Shown here in pieces: positions 14,684-21,634 of a stretch of 23,276 nucleotides of DNA (position 1 is its first letter; each line of letters starts with the position of its first letter). Source of the DNA: JBBRVW01 sp038246545. GTDB lineage: Bacteria > Actinomycetota > Actinomycetes > JACCUZ01. Position numbers and translations under genes: made by a program. The notes under the pieces were generated by a model that made no database searches, was not told where the DNA came from, and saw only the letters and a list, made by a program, of their open reading frames with translations. Where the stretch lies: positions 1-23,276 of the forward strand of contig JBBRVW010000050.1 of assembly GCA_038246545.1 (NCBI GenBank), given 5' to 3'.

Positions 14684-15637
14684 CTACGCGGGAGGTCGGT
14701 CGGAACCGGGTTCCCGCGCCACCGCCTCGCCGTGGGTACGGCCGCGCCACCCGAGCACCGGGAGGTCGAACTTCGCGACCAGCCGGTCGGTGAACGGCGC
14801 CGAGTGCAGCCGCGCCAGCCGCACCGGCCGCTCGCCGCGACGGGCCTCGATGCGGGCGCCAGGCGGCAGGTCGACCGTGCGACGGCCGACGCACCACAGC
14901 ACTCCGGCGCCCTGCCCGGTCGTGAGCACCTCGACGGCGAGGACGGAGTCCGGCGAGACCACCAACGGACGGCTGAACAACGCGTGGGCGCTGATCGGGA
15001 CGAGCAGCAGCGCGTCGACCTCGGGCCACACGACGGGACCGCCCGCCGAGAACGCGTAGGCCGTGGAGCCGGTCGGGGTCGCCATCACCACCCCGTCGCA
15101 GCCCCAGCGGGACAACGGGCGGCCGTCGACCTCGACGACCAGCTCGAGCATCCGCTCGCGGCTGGCCTTCTCCACCGAGGCCTCGTTCAGCGCCCAGCCG
15201 CGGGTGACGACGTCGCCGTTGGTGGTGACGGTGACGTCGAGCGTGAGACGTTCCTCGACGTCGTACCGCCGCGCGACGACCTTCTCGACCGTCGCCTCCA
15301 GCGCGTCCCGCTCGGCCTCGGCGAGGAAGCCGACGTGCCCGAGGTTGACACCGAGCAGCGGGGTGCCGGTCGGTCGGGTCAGCTCGGCCGACCGCAGCAG
15401 CGTGCCGTCGCCACCGAACACGACGACGACCTCGCAGCCGTCGGCTGCGCTGGTGTCGTGCGGGACGACGGTCACGTCGTCGAGGGCGAGGTCCGGGGCC
15501 TCGTCGGCAAGCACCCGGACGGCCACGCCCGACCTCGCGAACTGCGCGGCCGCGACCCGGACCGACCGCACCGCCTCGTCCCGGCCGGTGTGCCCCACGA
15601 GCAGGACCGTGCGGCCCGAGGGCTCGGCGCCGGTCAC
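14684..15637 (-). CDS. nadK: NAD kinase
   Basis: NadK phosphorylates NAD to NADP using ATP or polyphosphate. The protein has 317 residues from the GTG at 15637, which overlaps the tlyA stop (GTGA). Motifs are the phosphate-binding GGDGTLLR (75-82), NLGHVGFLAE (98-107), the NEAS motif (151-154) and the NAD-binding VVMATPTGSTAYAFSAGGP (183-201). A Pro/Arg-rich C-terminus of about 20 residues follows the core. The open frame extends upstream to 15706 but that part reads over tlyA and is not family-like. Confidence 0.95.
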   Translation of the reverse strand: MTGAEPSGRTVLLVGHTGRDEAVRSVRVAAAQFARSGVAVRVLADEAPDLALDDVTVVPHDTSAADGCEVVVVFGGDGTLLRSAELTRPTGTPLLGVNLGHVGFLAEAERDALEATVEKVVARRYDVEERLTLDVTVTTNGDVVTRGWALNEASVEKASRERMLELVVEVDGRPLSRWGCDGVVMATPTGSTAYAFSAGGPVVWPEVDALLLVPISAHALFSRPLVVSPDSVLAVEVLTTGQGAGVLWCVGRRTVDLPPGARIEARRGERPVRLARLHSAPFTDRLVAKFDLPVLGWRGRTHGEAVAREPGSDRPPA

Positions 15638-16440
15638 GACGGGCCTGCCGCGACGGCGGCGTCCAGCGTGGCCCGCTCCAGCGGCGGCGCACCGCGACGC
15701 AGCCACAGGAAGTACTCCACGTTCCCGGCCGGGCCCGGCAGCGGGCTGGCGACCACGCCAGCGACCCCCAGCCCCAGCTCGCGGTGCGCGAACGCGGCGA
15801 CCTGGTCGACGGCGTCGGCGCGCTGCCCGGGGTCGCGGACGACACCGCCCGGTCCGAGGGCCTCACGGCCGACCTCGAACTGCGGCTTGACCATCGGGAC
15901 CAGGTCACCCTCCGCCGTGGTCACGGCCGCGAGCGCCGGGAGCACAAGCCGGAGGGAGATGAACGACAGGTCGGCCACGACCAGGTCGACCGGGTCGCCG
16001 ACGAGCTCCAGGGTGAGCTCGCGCACGTTGGTGCGGTCCAGGACCCGTACCCGGTCGTCGGTCTGCAACGACCAGGCCAGCTGTCCGTAGCCGACGTCGA
16101 CGCACACGACCTCGCGGGCGCCACGGCGCAGCACCACGTCGGTGAAGCCTCCTGTCGAGGCACCGGCGTCGAGCACCCGGCGGCCCTCGACGGCCAGCCC
16201 GGACGGAGTGAACGCGTCCAGCGCACCCACGAGCTTGTGGCCGCCGCGGGAGACGTACGACTCGCCCGGGGGCTCGGCCACCACGATCGGGTCCCCCGTG
16301 GCCACCTGGGTGGCGGCCTTCACCGTCGCACGGCCCGGCACGCGCACCTGCCCGGCGGCGACCAGCTCGGCGGCCTGCTCGCGGGACCGGGCCAGGCCGC
16401 GGCGGACCAGCTCGGCGTCCAGCCGGGCCCGACGGGTCAC
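15634..16440 (-). CDS. tlyA: TlyA family rRNA (cytidine-2'-O)-methyltransferase / hemolysin-like protein
   Basis: TlyA 2'-O-methylates cytidines of 16S and 23S rRNA; in mycobacteria its loss gives capreomycin resistance. The 268-residue protein has an N-terminal S4 domain (about 3-60, RLDAELVRRGLARSREQAAEL) and SYVSRGGHKL at 61-70. The SAM-binding motif VLDAGASTGGFTDVVLRRGA lies at 89-108, and further conserved stretches include VDVGYGQLAW, VADLSFISL and VPMVKPQFE. The start is GTG at 16440, 12 nt after the upstream small gene. The mycobacterial TlyA substrates are assumed to apply here. Confidence 0.95.
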   Translation of the reverse strand: MTRRARLDAELVRRGLARSREQAAELVAAGQVRVPGRATVKAATQVATGDPIVVAEPPGESYVSRGGHKLVGALDAFTPSGLAVEGRRVLDAGASTGGFTDVVLRRGAREVVCVDVGYGQLAWSLQTDDRVRVLDRTNVRELTLELVGDPVDLVVADLSFISLRLVLPALAAVTTAEGDLVPMVKPQFEVGREALGPGGVVRDPGQRADAVDQVAAFAHRELGLGVAGVVASPLPGPAGNVEYFLWLRRGAPPLERATLDAAVAAGPS

Positions 16441-16452
16441 GGGGTCACCGGT

Positions 16453-16947
16453 TCACTGCCGTGGGCCGCCATGCTGACCCTGCTCGGCGCCGCGTGCGGC
16501 GTCGGCCAGGGCGTCCTGGAGCACCCGGTGCACGTCCTCGTAGACCTCGACGTGCTCGGCCGGCGGGCTGTCGCCGAGAGCGTCCAGCCGGGCGACGGCG
16601 GCCGCGATGCGGGGGTCCGCGTCGTCGTCCCCCCGCTCGTGCGCACCGACCGGCTCCTGCGCGGGCGCCTCGGCCCGGTCCGGAGCGCCGTCCCCGCCGT
16701 CGGAGTGGTGGTCCGCGACATCCACGTGGTCGGTGGCCGGCTCGACGGCCCCGACGTCCGCGTGGTCGGCGTGGTCCGCGACGTCCAGGTGGTCGGAGTG
16801 GTCCTCGACGTCCGCGTGGTCCGCGTGGTCCGAGTGGTCCTCGACGTCCGCGTGGTCCGCGTGGTCCGCGTGGTCCGCGTGGTCCGCGTGGTCCGCGTGG
16901 TCCGCGTGGTCCGCGTGGTCGTCGTACGTGTCGGGCTGGTCGGTCAC
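16453..16947 (-). CDS. Small protein with Asp-His-Ala repeats, at the Rv1693 position
   Basis: This 164-residue protein has two parts. The C-terminal segment (about 110-150, DPRIAAAVARLDALGDSPPA then EHVEVYEDVHRVLQDALADA) is a compact helical stretch that, from memory, resembles short conserved proteins encoded just before tlyA, such as Rv1693. The N-terminal 80 residues are a strongly acidic repeat: eight consecutive DHA triplets (10-33), then degenerate copies with VEDHSDH units, giving about 18 histidines. The DNA beneath is a 9-bp tandem repeat. GTG at 16947 overlaps the stop of the phasin-like gene (GTGA). A parallel frame (16437-16721) is Arg/Ser/Thr-rich and was rejected. Metal binding by the D/H tract is conceivable but unproven. 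Confidence 0.8.
   Translation of the reverse strand: MTDQPDTYDDHADHADHADHADHADHADHADHADVEDHSDHADHADVEDHSDHLDVADHADHADVGAVEPATDHVDVADHHSDGGDGAPDRAEAPAQEPVGAHERGDDDADPRIAAAVARLDALGDSPPAEHVEVYEDVHRVLQDALADAARGAEQGQHGGPRQ
16731..16922. repeat. 9-bp coding minisatellite (Asp-His-Ala)
   Basis: The unit CGTGGTCCG occurs in seven perfect tandem copies at 16851-16913. Degenerate copies extend down to about 16731, including a longer block (GTGGTCCTCGACGTCCG) seen twice. The period is a multiple of three, so gain or loss of units keeps the reading frame. Confidence 0.85.
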
Positions 16948-17450
16948 GCGCCGGCCTTGGGGGTCGTGGCCTTCGTGGCCCTCTTTGTCGGAGCCTTCTT
17001 TGTCGGAGCCTTCTTTGTCGGAGCCTTCTTGGTCGAGGCCTTCGTGGCTGGGGCCTTCGTGGCTGGGGCCTTTCTGGTCGGGGCCTTCGTGGTCCGGCGC
17101 GGTGTCGCCGCGGCCCGGGTCTCCAGCTCCCGGACCTTGCCCTCGAGCCGGTCGGCGCGGCGGCGCTCGGCGTCCAGCTCGGCGCGGGACACCAGGCCGA
17201 GGCGGCCCACCGACCGCTCCACCTCACCTCGCACCAGGTGCACGAGCAGGTCCCGGTTCGCCTTGCTGGTGGCCAGCAGGTCGTCGGTGAGGCTGGTCAC
17301 CTGGGAGCGGACCGGGCCGGGCACGACCGCGTCGACCCCGGCCTCGCCCTGCGCCACCAGCGCCCTGGCGGCCGCGCGGGCCCGCTCGCGGGTCACGTCG
17401 GTGAGTCCGGTGGCCAGCTGCAGGTAGCCGCGCAGCCCGTCGAGCACCAT
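16944..17450 (-). CDS. Phasin-like/coiled-coil protein with Lys-Ala-Pro-Thr tail
   Basis: This 168-residue protein starts with a helical amphipathic region (MVLDGLRGYLQLATGLTDVT, then RERARAAARALVAQ). A coiled coil follows at about 87-113 (LVSRAELDAERRRADRLEGK and onward), resembling BMFP/phasin helices. It ends in a basic histone-H1-like tail (about 117-168) built of KKAPT and TKAPA units, encoded by a 15-bp tandem repeat. ATG at 17450 has GGAG about 7 nt upstream. The stop overlaps the D/H-repeat gene start. PhaF-type granule proteins combine a phasin domain with such an AAKP tail that binds DNA, so a DNA- or granule-bound role is plausible. I see no PHA synthesis genes nearby to support the latter. 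Confidence 0.78.
   Translation of the reverse strand: MVLDGLRGYLQLATGLTDVTRERARAAARALVAQGEAGVDAVVPGPVRSQVTSLTDDLLATSKANRDLLVHLVRGEVERSVGRLGLVSRAELDAERRRADRLEGKVRELETRAAATPRRTTKAPTRKAPATKAPATKASTKKAPTKKAPTKKAPTKRATKATTPKAGA
16982..17104. repeat. 15-bp coding repeats (KKAPT tail)
   Basis: The unit TCTTTGTCGGAGCCT starts at 16982, 16997 and 17012. Diverged copies (TTCGTGGCTGGGGCC, twice) continue to about 17104. On the minus strand these encode the KKAPT/TKAPA tail of the phasin-like protein. Confidence 0.75.
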
Positions 17451-17501
17451 GGCGTCTCCGTCTCGTCAGCCGCCGCGAGGGCGCGTGCGGTCTCGCACCA
17501 G

Positions 17502-17540
17502 ACGCTACCCGGCGGCATGCCCGGGCCGCTGCGGTAGCGT
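17502..17540. promoter_or_regulatory. Divergent -10-like elements
   Basis: TAGCGT occurs on both strands of this divergent spacer: minus strand at 17507-17502 (towards the phasin-like gene) and plus strand at 17535-17540 (towards the SCP2 gene). Neither has a good -35, so this is a tentative promoter call. Confidence 0.3.
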
Positions 17541-17586
17541 CCCGCCGGACGCTTGCGGACGTATCGACCGAGGAGGACCTTCCGTC

Positions 17587-17925
17587 ATGGCGACGATCGA
17601 GCAGTGCCGGACTGCCCTCGAACGCCTCTCCGCCCGGCTCGCCGGCGTCGACGAGGACGACAAGAAGCAGCACACCTTCGACCGCACCTTGAGCTGCCAC
17701 GTGCCGGACCTGGGCACGACGTTCTCCGGCCGGCTGGAGAACGGCCACATCGTCGGCCTCACGACCGACGAGGCCGAGCGGGCGCAGATCCGGATCACGG
17801 CCGCGAGCGACGACCTCGTCGCGCTCACCGACGGCGAGCTGGACTTCGGGAAGGCCTGGCTCGGCGGCCGGGTGAGGGTCGAGGCCGGCGTGCGCGACCT
17901 GCTCAAGCTGCGCACGATGCTCTGA
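17587..17925 (+). CDS. SCP2 sterol-binding domain protein
   Basis: This is a single-domain protein of 112 residues (MATIEQCRTALERLSARLAG and onward) with the SCP2-like pattern: an amphipathic helix, the strands LSCHVPDLGTTFSG and VGLTT, RITAASDDLVALTDGELDFGKAWLGGRV and the closing helix VRDLLKLRTML. SCP2 domains bind lipids or fatty acyl groups in a hydrophobic cavity; the ligand here is unknown. ATG at 17587 has an excellent AGGAGGA site 9-10 nt upstream; the open frame further upstream is noncoding. It diverges from the phasin-like gene and converges on the HAD phosphatase gene with only 3 nt between stops. It is one of only three plus-strand genes in the window. Confidence 0.87.
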   Translation: MATIEQCRTALERLSARLAGVDEDDKKQHTFDRTLSCHVPDLGTTFSGRLENGHIVGLTTDEAERAQIRITAASDDLVALTDGELDFGKAWLGGRVRVEAGVRDLLKLRTML

Positions 17926-17928
17926 CCG

Positions 17929-18960
17929 TCACCAGCCGACGGCTGCGACCGCCGACCGCACCGACGCGTCGTCGGCGTCGTCGGCGTCCTCGGCGCCCGC
18001 CGCCCACCAGGCGACGCAGAGAGCCCGGAGCGCGTCGACCCGGTCGCCGGTGCCCGCCACCGACACCTGGTGGCCCGAGACGGTGACCGTCACCCGCCCG
18101 CACCGCCAGCCGTCCCCGGCCGGCTGCACGCCGGGGTGCGGCTCGAGCAGCCCGCTGCGCAGGTCCTCGGCCAGATAGGTCGGCCGCAGCGCCTCCGTCG
18201 CCACGAGCAGGTCGACCGGACCGCTGACGCCGGTCAGCACGAGCAGGCTCGGTGTTCCGGCCCGGTTGGCGCCCGCGATGTCGGTGTCGAGCCGGTCACC
18301 GACGACGAGAGGACGCTCGGCCCCCGTCCGCTCCACGGACTCCCGGTGCAGCGGGGTCTCCGGCTTGCCGGCGACCACGTCCGGACGTCGTCCCGCCGCG
18401 CCGGCCACCAGGTCGACCAGGGCGCCGTTGCCGGGCGCCCTCCCCCTCGGGGTGGGCACGGTGGCGTCCATGTTGCTGGCGACCCACGGCAGGCCGGCGG
18501 TGACGGCGTAGGTCCCCTCGGCGAGCAGCCGCCAGCCGACGTCCGGCGAGAAGCCCTGCACGACGGCTGCCACACCGTCTGCCATCTCGCTGACCGGCCG
18601 CAGCCCCCGCTCGGTGAGTGCCGCGGTCAGCCCTTCACCGCCGACCACGAGCACCGCAGACCCGGCGGGCAGCCGGTTAGCGAGCAGCCGCGCCGCCGCC
18701 TGGGCGGAGGTGACCACGTCCTCGGCGCTCGCGGGGACCCCGAGCTCGCGCAGGTGCTCGGCCACCATCTCCGGGGTGCGGGCGGCGTTGTTCGTCACGT
18801 AGGCCGGTCGCAGGCCCGCCTCGGCGGCCGCGGCGACCGCCTCGGGGGCGCCGGGCACGGCGTCCGGTCCCACGTAGAGCACGCCGTCGAGGTCGAGCAA
18901 GGCCACGTCGTGCCGGGACGCAAGCGGCTGGTCGGATCCCTCGCGCAGGCTTGGTGTCAC
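17929..18960 (-). CDS. HAD-IIA family phosphatase (Rv1692-like)
   Basis: This 343-residue HAD hydrolase of the NagD/PGP type has motif I LLDLDGVLYVG with Asp23 and Asp25, motif II VTNNAAR (about 55-61), the lysine motif GKPETPLH and motif III VVGDRLDTDIAGANRAG. The C2 cap lies between motifs II and III. The C-terminal 90 residues include a GCN5-like beta region (RCGRVTVTVSGHQVSVAG) and a run of Ala/Asp. The M. tuberculosis homologue Rv1692 is reported as a glycerol-3-phosphate phosphatase involved in polar-head recycling, a reasonable guess here. GTG at 18960 overlaps the upstream TPR stop (GTGA). The two genes keep the mycobacterial order Rv1691-Rv1692. Confidence 0.9.
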   Translation of the reverse strand: MTPSLREGSDQPLASRHDVALLDLDGVLYVGPDAVPGAPEAVAAAAEAGLRPAYVTNNAARTPEMVAEHLRELGVPASAEDVVTSAQAAARLLANRLPAGSAVLVVGGEGLTAALTERGLRPVSEMADGVAAVVQGFSPDVGWRLLAEGTYAVTAGLPWVASNMDATVPTPRGRAPGNGALVDLVAGAAGRRPDVVAGKPETPLHRESVERTGAERPLVVGDRLDTDIAGANRAGTPSLLVLTGVSGPVDLLVATEALRPTYLAEDLRSGLLEPHPGVQPAGDGWRCGRVTVTVSGHQVSVAGTGDRVDALRALCVAWWAAGAEDADDADDASVRSAVAAVGW

Positions 18961-19496
18961 GGCTCGTCGCGAGACGGGGGCTCGACCACGTCGAGGGGAC
19001 CGGCGGGTCCCAGCGCGTCCAGCTCGGCCGGCGACACCAGCCCCGCGTCCAGGCCCGCCTCGGTCCGGGCGCGCACGGTCGCGCGGGCCTCGCGCAATGC
19101 CCGCTGGTAGTCCGGCCGGTCCGGCCGCATCGTCACCGCAGCCGCCAGCTGCGGCAGCGCGCCCGCCAGGTCCCCCAGCCGCAGCCGCGAGAGCCCGAGC
19201 CCGAAGCGGGCGTAGTCGTCGTCCGGCCCGGCCTCGAGCAGCTCGGTGAAGGCCCGTTCGGCCTCCGAGTACCGACGGGCGTCGAACAGGGCGCGGGCCA
19301 GGGTCTCGAGCACGCTGGCCGACTCCGGCGCCTCGTCCCGGGCGTGCGCGAGCAGCTCGGCCGCCGCCTCCGGGTTGCCGCCCTCGAGCAGGGTCCGGCC
19401 CCGCACGAACCAGTCGTAGACCTCGCCGGCGGGCCGGCCCGCGCCGCCGGTGCCGCCTGCATCCTCGCCCGTCACCGGACCGTCACCTGCCCTCAC
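18957..19496 (-). CDS. Small TPR protein (Rv1691-like)
   Basis: This 179-residue protein has a Gly-rich leader of about 25 residues, then TPR-type helical repeats: WFVRGRTLLEGGNPEAAAEL, VLETLARALFDARRYSEAER and ARFGLGLSRLRLGDLAGALP. A helical tail of alternating Arg and Ala follows and the C-terminus is acidic (DVVEPPSRDEP). I chose GTG at 19496 because AGGGA precedes it at 8-9 nt; GTG at 19475 with AGGTGA is a close alternative. Its stop overlaps the HAD phosphatase start. It probably acts as a protein-protein scaffold; the partner is unknown. It diverges from the DUF1015 gene across only 42 nt. Confidence 0.82.
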   Translation of the reverse strand: MRAGDGPVTGEDAGGTGGAGRPAGEVYDWFVRGRTLLEGGNPEAAAELLAHARDEAPESASVLETLARALFDARRYSEAERAFTELLEAGPDDDYARFGLGLSRLRLGDLAGALPQLAAAVTMRPDRPDYQRALREARATVRARTEAGLDAGLVSPAELDALGPAGPLDVVEPPSRDEP

Positions 19497-19525
19497 CCAC
19501 GCCGTCCCTCGTCCTCGACCGCCCG

Positions 19526-19531
19526 TACCAT
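19526..19531 (+). promoter_or_regulatory. -10-like element, possible leaderless start of the DUF1015 gene
   Basis: TACCAT (TAnnnT) ends 7 nt before the GTG at 19539, so a start site at the usual distance would coincide with the first codon. No Shine-Dalgarno sequence precedes that GTG. No good -35 is visible. Confidence 0.35.
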
Positions 19532-19538
19532 CCTCCGC

Positions 19539-21074
19539 GTGCCCACCACCGACGACGCCTCCGCCGCGACCCCGGTCCTGAGCGGTGCCGCGACCGGTGG
19601 GCTCGTCGTCTCGCCGTTCCGCGGGGTCCGCTACGTCGCGGACCGGGTGAGCGACCTCGCGGCGGTGACCAGCCCGCCGTACGACGTCATCGACGCGGAC
19701 GACGCCACGCACCTCGAGGCACTGGACCCGCACAACGTGGTCCGGCTGATCCTGCCACGGGACCCGGGCTCGGCGACGACTCCGGGGGTCGGCAGCCGCT
19801 ACGCGCACGCGGCCGACCTGCTGGCGGGCTGGCGCTCGGAGGGCGTGCTGGCCCGCGACCCGGTGCCCGCCCTCTACGTCTACGAGCAGTCCGGCCGGGG
19901 CATCCTCCAGCGAGGGGTGCTCGCCGCCGTCGAGCTGCGCGACCCGGCCGACCGGGTGGTGCTGCCGCACGAGGACGTGATGCCCGGCCCGGTCGCCGAC
20001 CGGCTGGACCTGATGCGGGCCACCGGGGCGAACCTCGAGCCGATCCTGCTCGTCTACGACGGTGGCGGTGACACCGCCCGGGTCGTCGACGAGGTGGTCG
20101 CCGGCGACCCCACCCTGAGGACGGTCAGCGAGGACGGCCTCACCCAGCGGGTCTGGGTCGTCACCGACCCCGACCTCGTCGCCCGGGTGCAGCGCGACCT
20201 TGCGCCGCGTCAGGCGCTGATCGCCGACGGGCACCACCGCTGGGCGACGTACCGGCGGCTGCAGGCCGAGCGGCACGCCGCCGGTCGTGGCGAGGGTCCG
20301 TGGGACCGCGGCCTGGCGATGCTCGTCGACTCCCGCACCTCGCCGCTGCGGGTCGCCGCGATCCACCGGGTGGTGCCGGGTCTGCCGCTCGACGCGGCAC
20401 TGGGCGCGGTCGCACCGGTGTTCCGCGTGCGGCCGGCCGGCGACGACCTCGACCAGGCACTGGCCGCCCTCACCGCCGCCGACGGCTTGCACCCCTTCGT
20501 GCTCACCGACGGCACCACCTTCCGCCTGATCGAGGCGCCCGCCGCCACCGCGGTCACGGCCGCCCTGCCGCCGGAGCGGCCGGCCCGCTGGCGCTCGTTG
20601 GACGCCAGCGTCCTGCACGCGCTCGTGCTGGAACGCCTCTGGGGAATCCCCGACGACACCGCGCCGGTCGCGACGACCGACCCTGCCCCGGTTCCTGCGC
20701 CGGTTCCTGCGCCGGTTCCTGCGCCGGTTCCTGCGCCGGTTCCTGGGTCAGCCGCTGGATCGGCCGCTGGAGCGGCCACTGGATCGGACCCCCTGTCGGC
20801 GGCTTCCCCGGGACCGGGCGACTCGGTACGGCCCAGCGCCGGGAGCGACCACTCAGCCGGACCGGGGGGACCCCTGCGGGTGGAGTACCTGCACGACGCC
20901 GGCGGGGCGGTCCGAGCCGCCCGTCGCACGGGCGGGGTCGCCGTGCTGATGCGCCCGGTGGACGTCGCCGACGTGCTGGCCCTCGCGGCCGACGGCGAGC
21001 GCATGCCGCGCAAGTCGACGTCGTTCGGGCCCAAGCCGCGCACCGGTCTGGTCATGCGCCTGATCGATGACTGA
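19539..21074 (+). CDS. DUF1015 family protein
   Basis: This 511-residue protein carries the DUF1015 hallmarks: VSPFRGVRYVADRVSDLAAV and TSPPYDVID near the N-terminus (45-52), LPHEDVMPGPVADRLDLMRA at 142-161, ALIADGHHRWATYRRLQAE (226-244) and, at the far C-terminus, MPRKSTSFGPKPRTGLVMRL. The family's function is unknown. An unusual 60-residue linker (about 380-440) of PVPA repeats, then SAAG/AATG repeats, separates the main body from the C-terminal motif. I chose GTG at 19539 because the family motif begins about 20 residues later; the frame is open upstream to 18951 but overlaps the antisense TPR gene. It converges on the SSB-like gene. Confidence 0.9.
   Translation: MPTTDDASAATPVLSGAATGGLVVSPFRGVRYVADRVSDLAAVTSPPYDVIDADDATHLEALDPHNVVRLILPRDPGSATTPGVGSRYAHAADLLAGWRSEGVLARDPVPALYVYEQSGRGILQRGVLAAVELRDPADRVVLPHEDVMPGPVADRLDLMRATGANLEPILLVYDGGGDTARVVDEVVAGDPTLRTVSEDGLTQRVWVVTDPDLVARVQRDLAPRQALIADGHHRWATYRRLQAERHAAGRGEGPWDRGLAMLVDSRTSPLRVAAIHRVVPGLPLDAALGAVAPVFRVRPAGDDLDQALAALTAADGLHPFVLTDGTTFRLIEAPAATAVTAALPPERPARWRSLDASVLHALVLERLWGIPDDTAPVATTDPAPVPAPVPAPVPAPVPAPVPGSAAGSAAGAATGSDPLSAASPGPGDSVRPSAGSDHSAGPGGPLRVEYLHDAGGAVRAARRTGGVAVLMRPVDVADVLALAADGERMPRKSTSFGPKPRTGLVMRLIDD
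20688..20786. repeat. Two adjacent 12-bp tandem repeats in the DUF1015 linker
   Basis: CCGGTTCCTGCG is repeated five times at 20688-20747 (the last copy with one change), encoding PVPA. A second 12-bp array, GCCGCTGGATCG and variants, has three copies at 20751-20786 and encodes AAGS-like units. Both preserve frame. Confidence 0.85.
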
Positions 21075-21098
21075 CCGGTCGAGGCGGGTCAGCCCGCC
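21071..21098. terminator. Bidirectional terminator at the DUF1015/SSB convergence
   Basis: CTGACC (21071-21076) pairs with GGTCAG (21087-21092), and each arm holds one of the convergent stop codons. An alternative, stronger stem is GGCGGG (21083-21088) with CCCGCC (21093-21098) around a 4-nt loop. Confidence 0.5.
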
Positions 21099-21463
21099 CG
21101 AAGGCGCTTGAGGCGCACCACCTCCACCTCGCTGCGGCTGGCCGCCCCGGTCCCGACCCGCCAGAACCGGCGGCGCAGGCTGCCGTGCAGCTCGACGACG
21201 TCCCCGTCCGTGACGCGCCCGACGCTGCGCTGCACGTCGGCGCGCCACGCGGCGCAGTCCACGGTGTCGACCGTGGGGCCGCCGGCCGTGGCGCCGCGAC
21301 GCGGTGCTGTCCTCGACACCACGACCCGGAACGACACCAGGACGTCACCGCTGGGCAGCTCACGTCGGCGTGGTTCACCTGCGAACCGGCCGACGAGGTG
21401 CACCTCGTTGACGTGCGGGGCAGGTGGAGCGGTGCGGCCAGCTCGGGTGGTGTCGGCGGTCAC
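21089..21463 (-). CDS. SSB-like OB-fold protein without the acidic tail
   Basis: This 124-residue protein matches the SSB/OB-fold pattern: VNEVHLVGRFAGEPRRRELP, VLVSFRVVVSR, VDTVDCAAWRADVQRSVGRV and GDVVELHGSLRRRFWR. It ends in basic residues (EVEVVRLKRLRAG) and lacks the acidic DDDIPF-type tip through which housekeeping SSB recruits partners. It is therefore more likely an accessory paralogue than the replication SSB. GTG at 21463 has a strong AGGAGGGG site. It converges on the DUF1015 gene and lies about 170 nt downstream of the large TPR gene. Confidence 0.85.
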   Translation of the reverse strand: MTADTTRAGRTAPPAPHVNEVHLVGRFAGEPRRRELPSGDVLVSFRVVVSRTAPRRGATAGGPTVDTVDCAAWRADVQRSVGRVTDGDVVELHGSLRRRFWRVGTGAASRSEVEVVRLKRLRAG

Positions 21464-21634
21464 GGCCCCTCCTCGGTCGGTGCGGGGCCACCGGCACCCG
21501 CTCCTCGAGCCTGCCGTGCCACGGCTGCCGGACGGGCCGGCCGCGTGCGATCTGTGGAGAGCCGGCGCGGGCAGCGCAGCTGGGGACGACGCCGCACCCC
21601 GTCACCCCCAAGGTCTGGACGCGGTACCCCGGGC

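Noticed and set aside
14661..14690. SOS box in front of recN
   Set aside because: I looked for TCGAAC-N4-GTTCGA near the recN start and found none; recN sits 10 nt behind nadK.
16437..16721. Alternative minus-strand frame ahead of tlyA
   Set aside because: Composition is Arg/Thr/Ser-rich, whereas the overlapping frame ends in a conserved-looking helical segment and is coupled by GTGA to the upstream gene.
16851..16922. CRISPR-like array
   Set aside because: The repeat unit is 9 bp, contiguous and without spacers; it is a coding minisatellite.
15784..17427. Plus-strand frame with a long Val-Arg repeat
   Set aside because: It is the complement of the Asp-His-Ala repeat and of tlyA; no independent support.
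20688..20786. Iteron or CRISPR array
   Set aside because: The 12-bp units have no spacers and are in frame within the DUF1015 gene.
21464..21634. tRNA or small gene between the SSB-like and TPR genes
   Set aside because: No cloverleaf, TPsiC-loop motif or credible short reading frame could be seen in this 171-nt spacer.
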